Under the pieces are notes generated by a model, which worked only from the letters and a program-made list of their open reading frames with translations, did not search any database and was not told where the DNA came from. Below are positions 63,945-64,000 of a DNA stretch of 64,000 nt, in pieces. The stretch's first letter is position 1; every line of letters starts with the position of its first letter. The DNA comes from Xestospongia muta (lineage: Eukaryota > Porifera > Demospongiae > Haplosclerida > Petrosiidae), in contig OY848921.1 of assembly GCA_963693285.1 (NCBI GenBank), positions 7,577,229 through 7,641,228 on the forward strand. The letters run 5' to 3'. The position numbers and the translations under genes were made by a program.

Positions 63945-64000
63945 CTACATCAAAAGATAAAATTGATAAAGGGTAGCTCTCTCATCTATTTTATGAATTT

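Overview
The window looks like animal nuclear DNA, most likely from a sponge (a demosponge is my best guess). It is strongly AT-rich. Genes carry many short introns with clean GT/AG borders, and simple repeats and MITEs are frequent. Scavenger-receptor cysteine-rich (SRCR) genes are heavily expanded, a hallmark of sponges. The clear housekeeping genes (a BRIP1/FANCJ helicase and an SLC13 transporter) are animal-type. I see no tRNA, rRNA, CRISPR or bacterial-style operon.

Region 1 (1-24.6 kb) is a tandem array of type-I membrane receptor genes on the + strand. The basic plan is signal peptide, two SRCR domains (each split over two exons), one cysteine-containing FN3 domain, a Thr/Ser-rich stalk, one Gly-rich transmembrane helix and a tyrosine-rich tail. 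I name the copies A-H. A (1.4-3.2 kb), C (5.7-8.2 kb), D (9.4-11.2 kb) and H (22.4-24.6 kb) have readable frames. B, E, F and G are broken copies. A degenerate mobile-element-like unit (17.3-21.8 kb: a minus-strand SAM-domain gene and a plus-strand C2H2/transposase-like gene, divergent) sits between F and G.

Region 2 (27-39.6 kb) holds the more diverged relatives I and J (SRCR-SRCR-FN3-TM with longer tails) and K (SRCR-SRCR-stalk-TM without FN3). J-like and K-like debris lies between J and K. L, a K-like gene with a J-like transmembrane exon, lies apart at 59.6-61.5 kb.

Region 3 (42.8-59 kb) has BRIP1 on the minus strand, head-to-head with an SLC13 sodium/di- or tricarboxylate transporter on the plus strand. 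Their start codons are 83 bp apart. The large sixth intron of SLC13 contains a complete minus-strand gene for a secreted fibrinogen-like (FReD) protein. At the right edge (63-64 kb, minus) is the 3' part of a secreted protein with TIL-like and Kunitz modules.

The main biological signal is the receptor array. Exons are almost all phase 1-1, so domains can be lost or swapped without breaking frame, and the copies show it: C without a usable SRCR1, D with half an SRCR, L as an exon chimera, J with a duplicated TM exon that could give a soluble form, and F truncated by a MITE. Tails share an NPxY motif and several YxxPhi motifs, and H carries a textbook ITAM. The natural inference is a diversifying family of recognition receptors that signal through tyrosine phosphorylation. 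No ligand or function can be read from the sequence.
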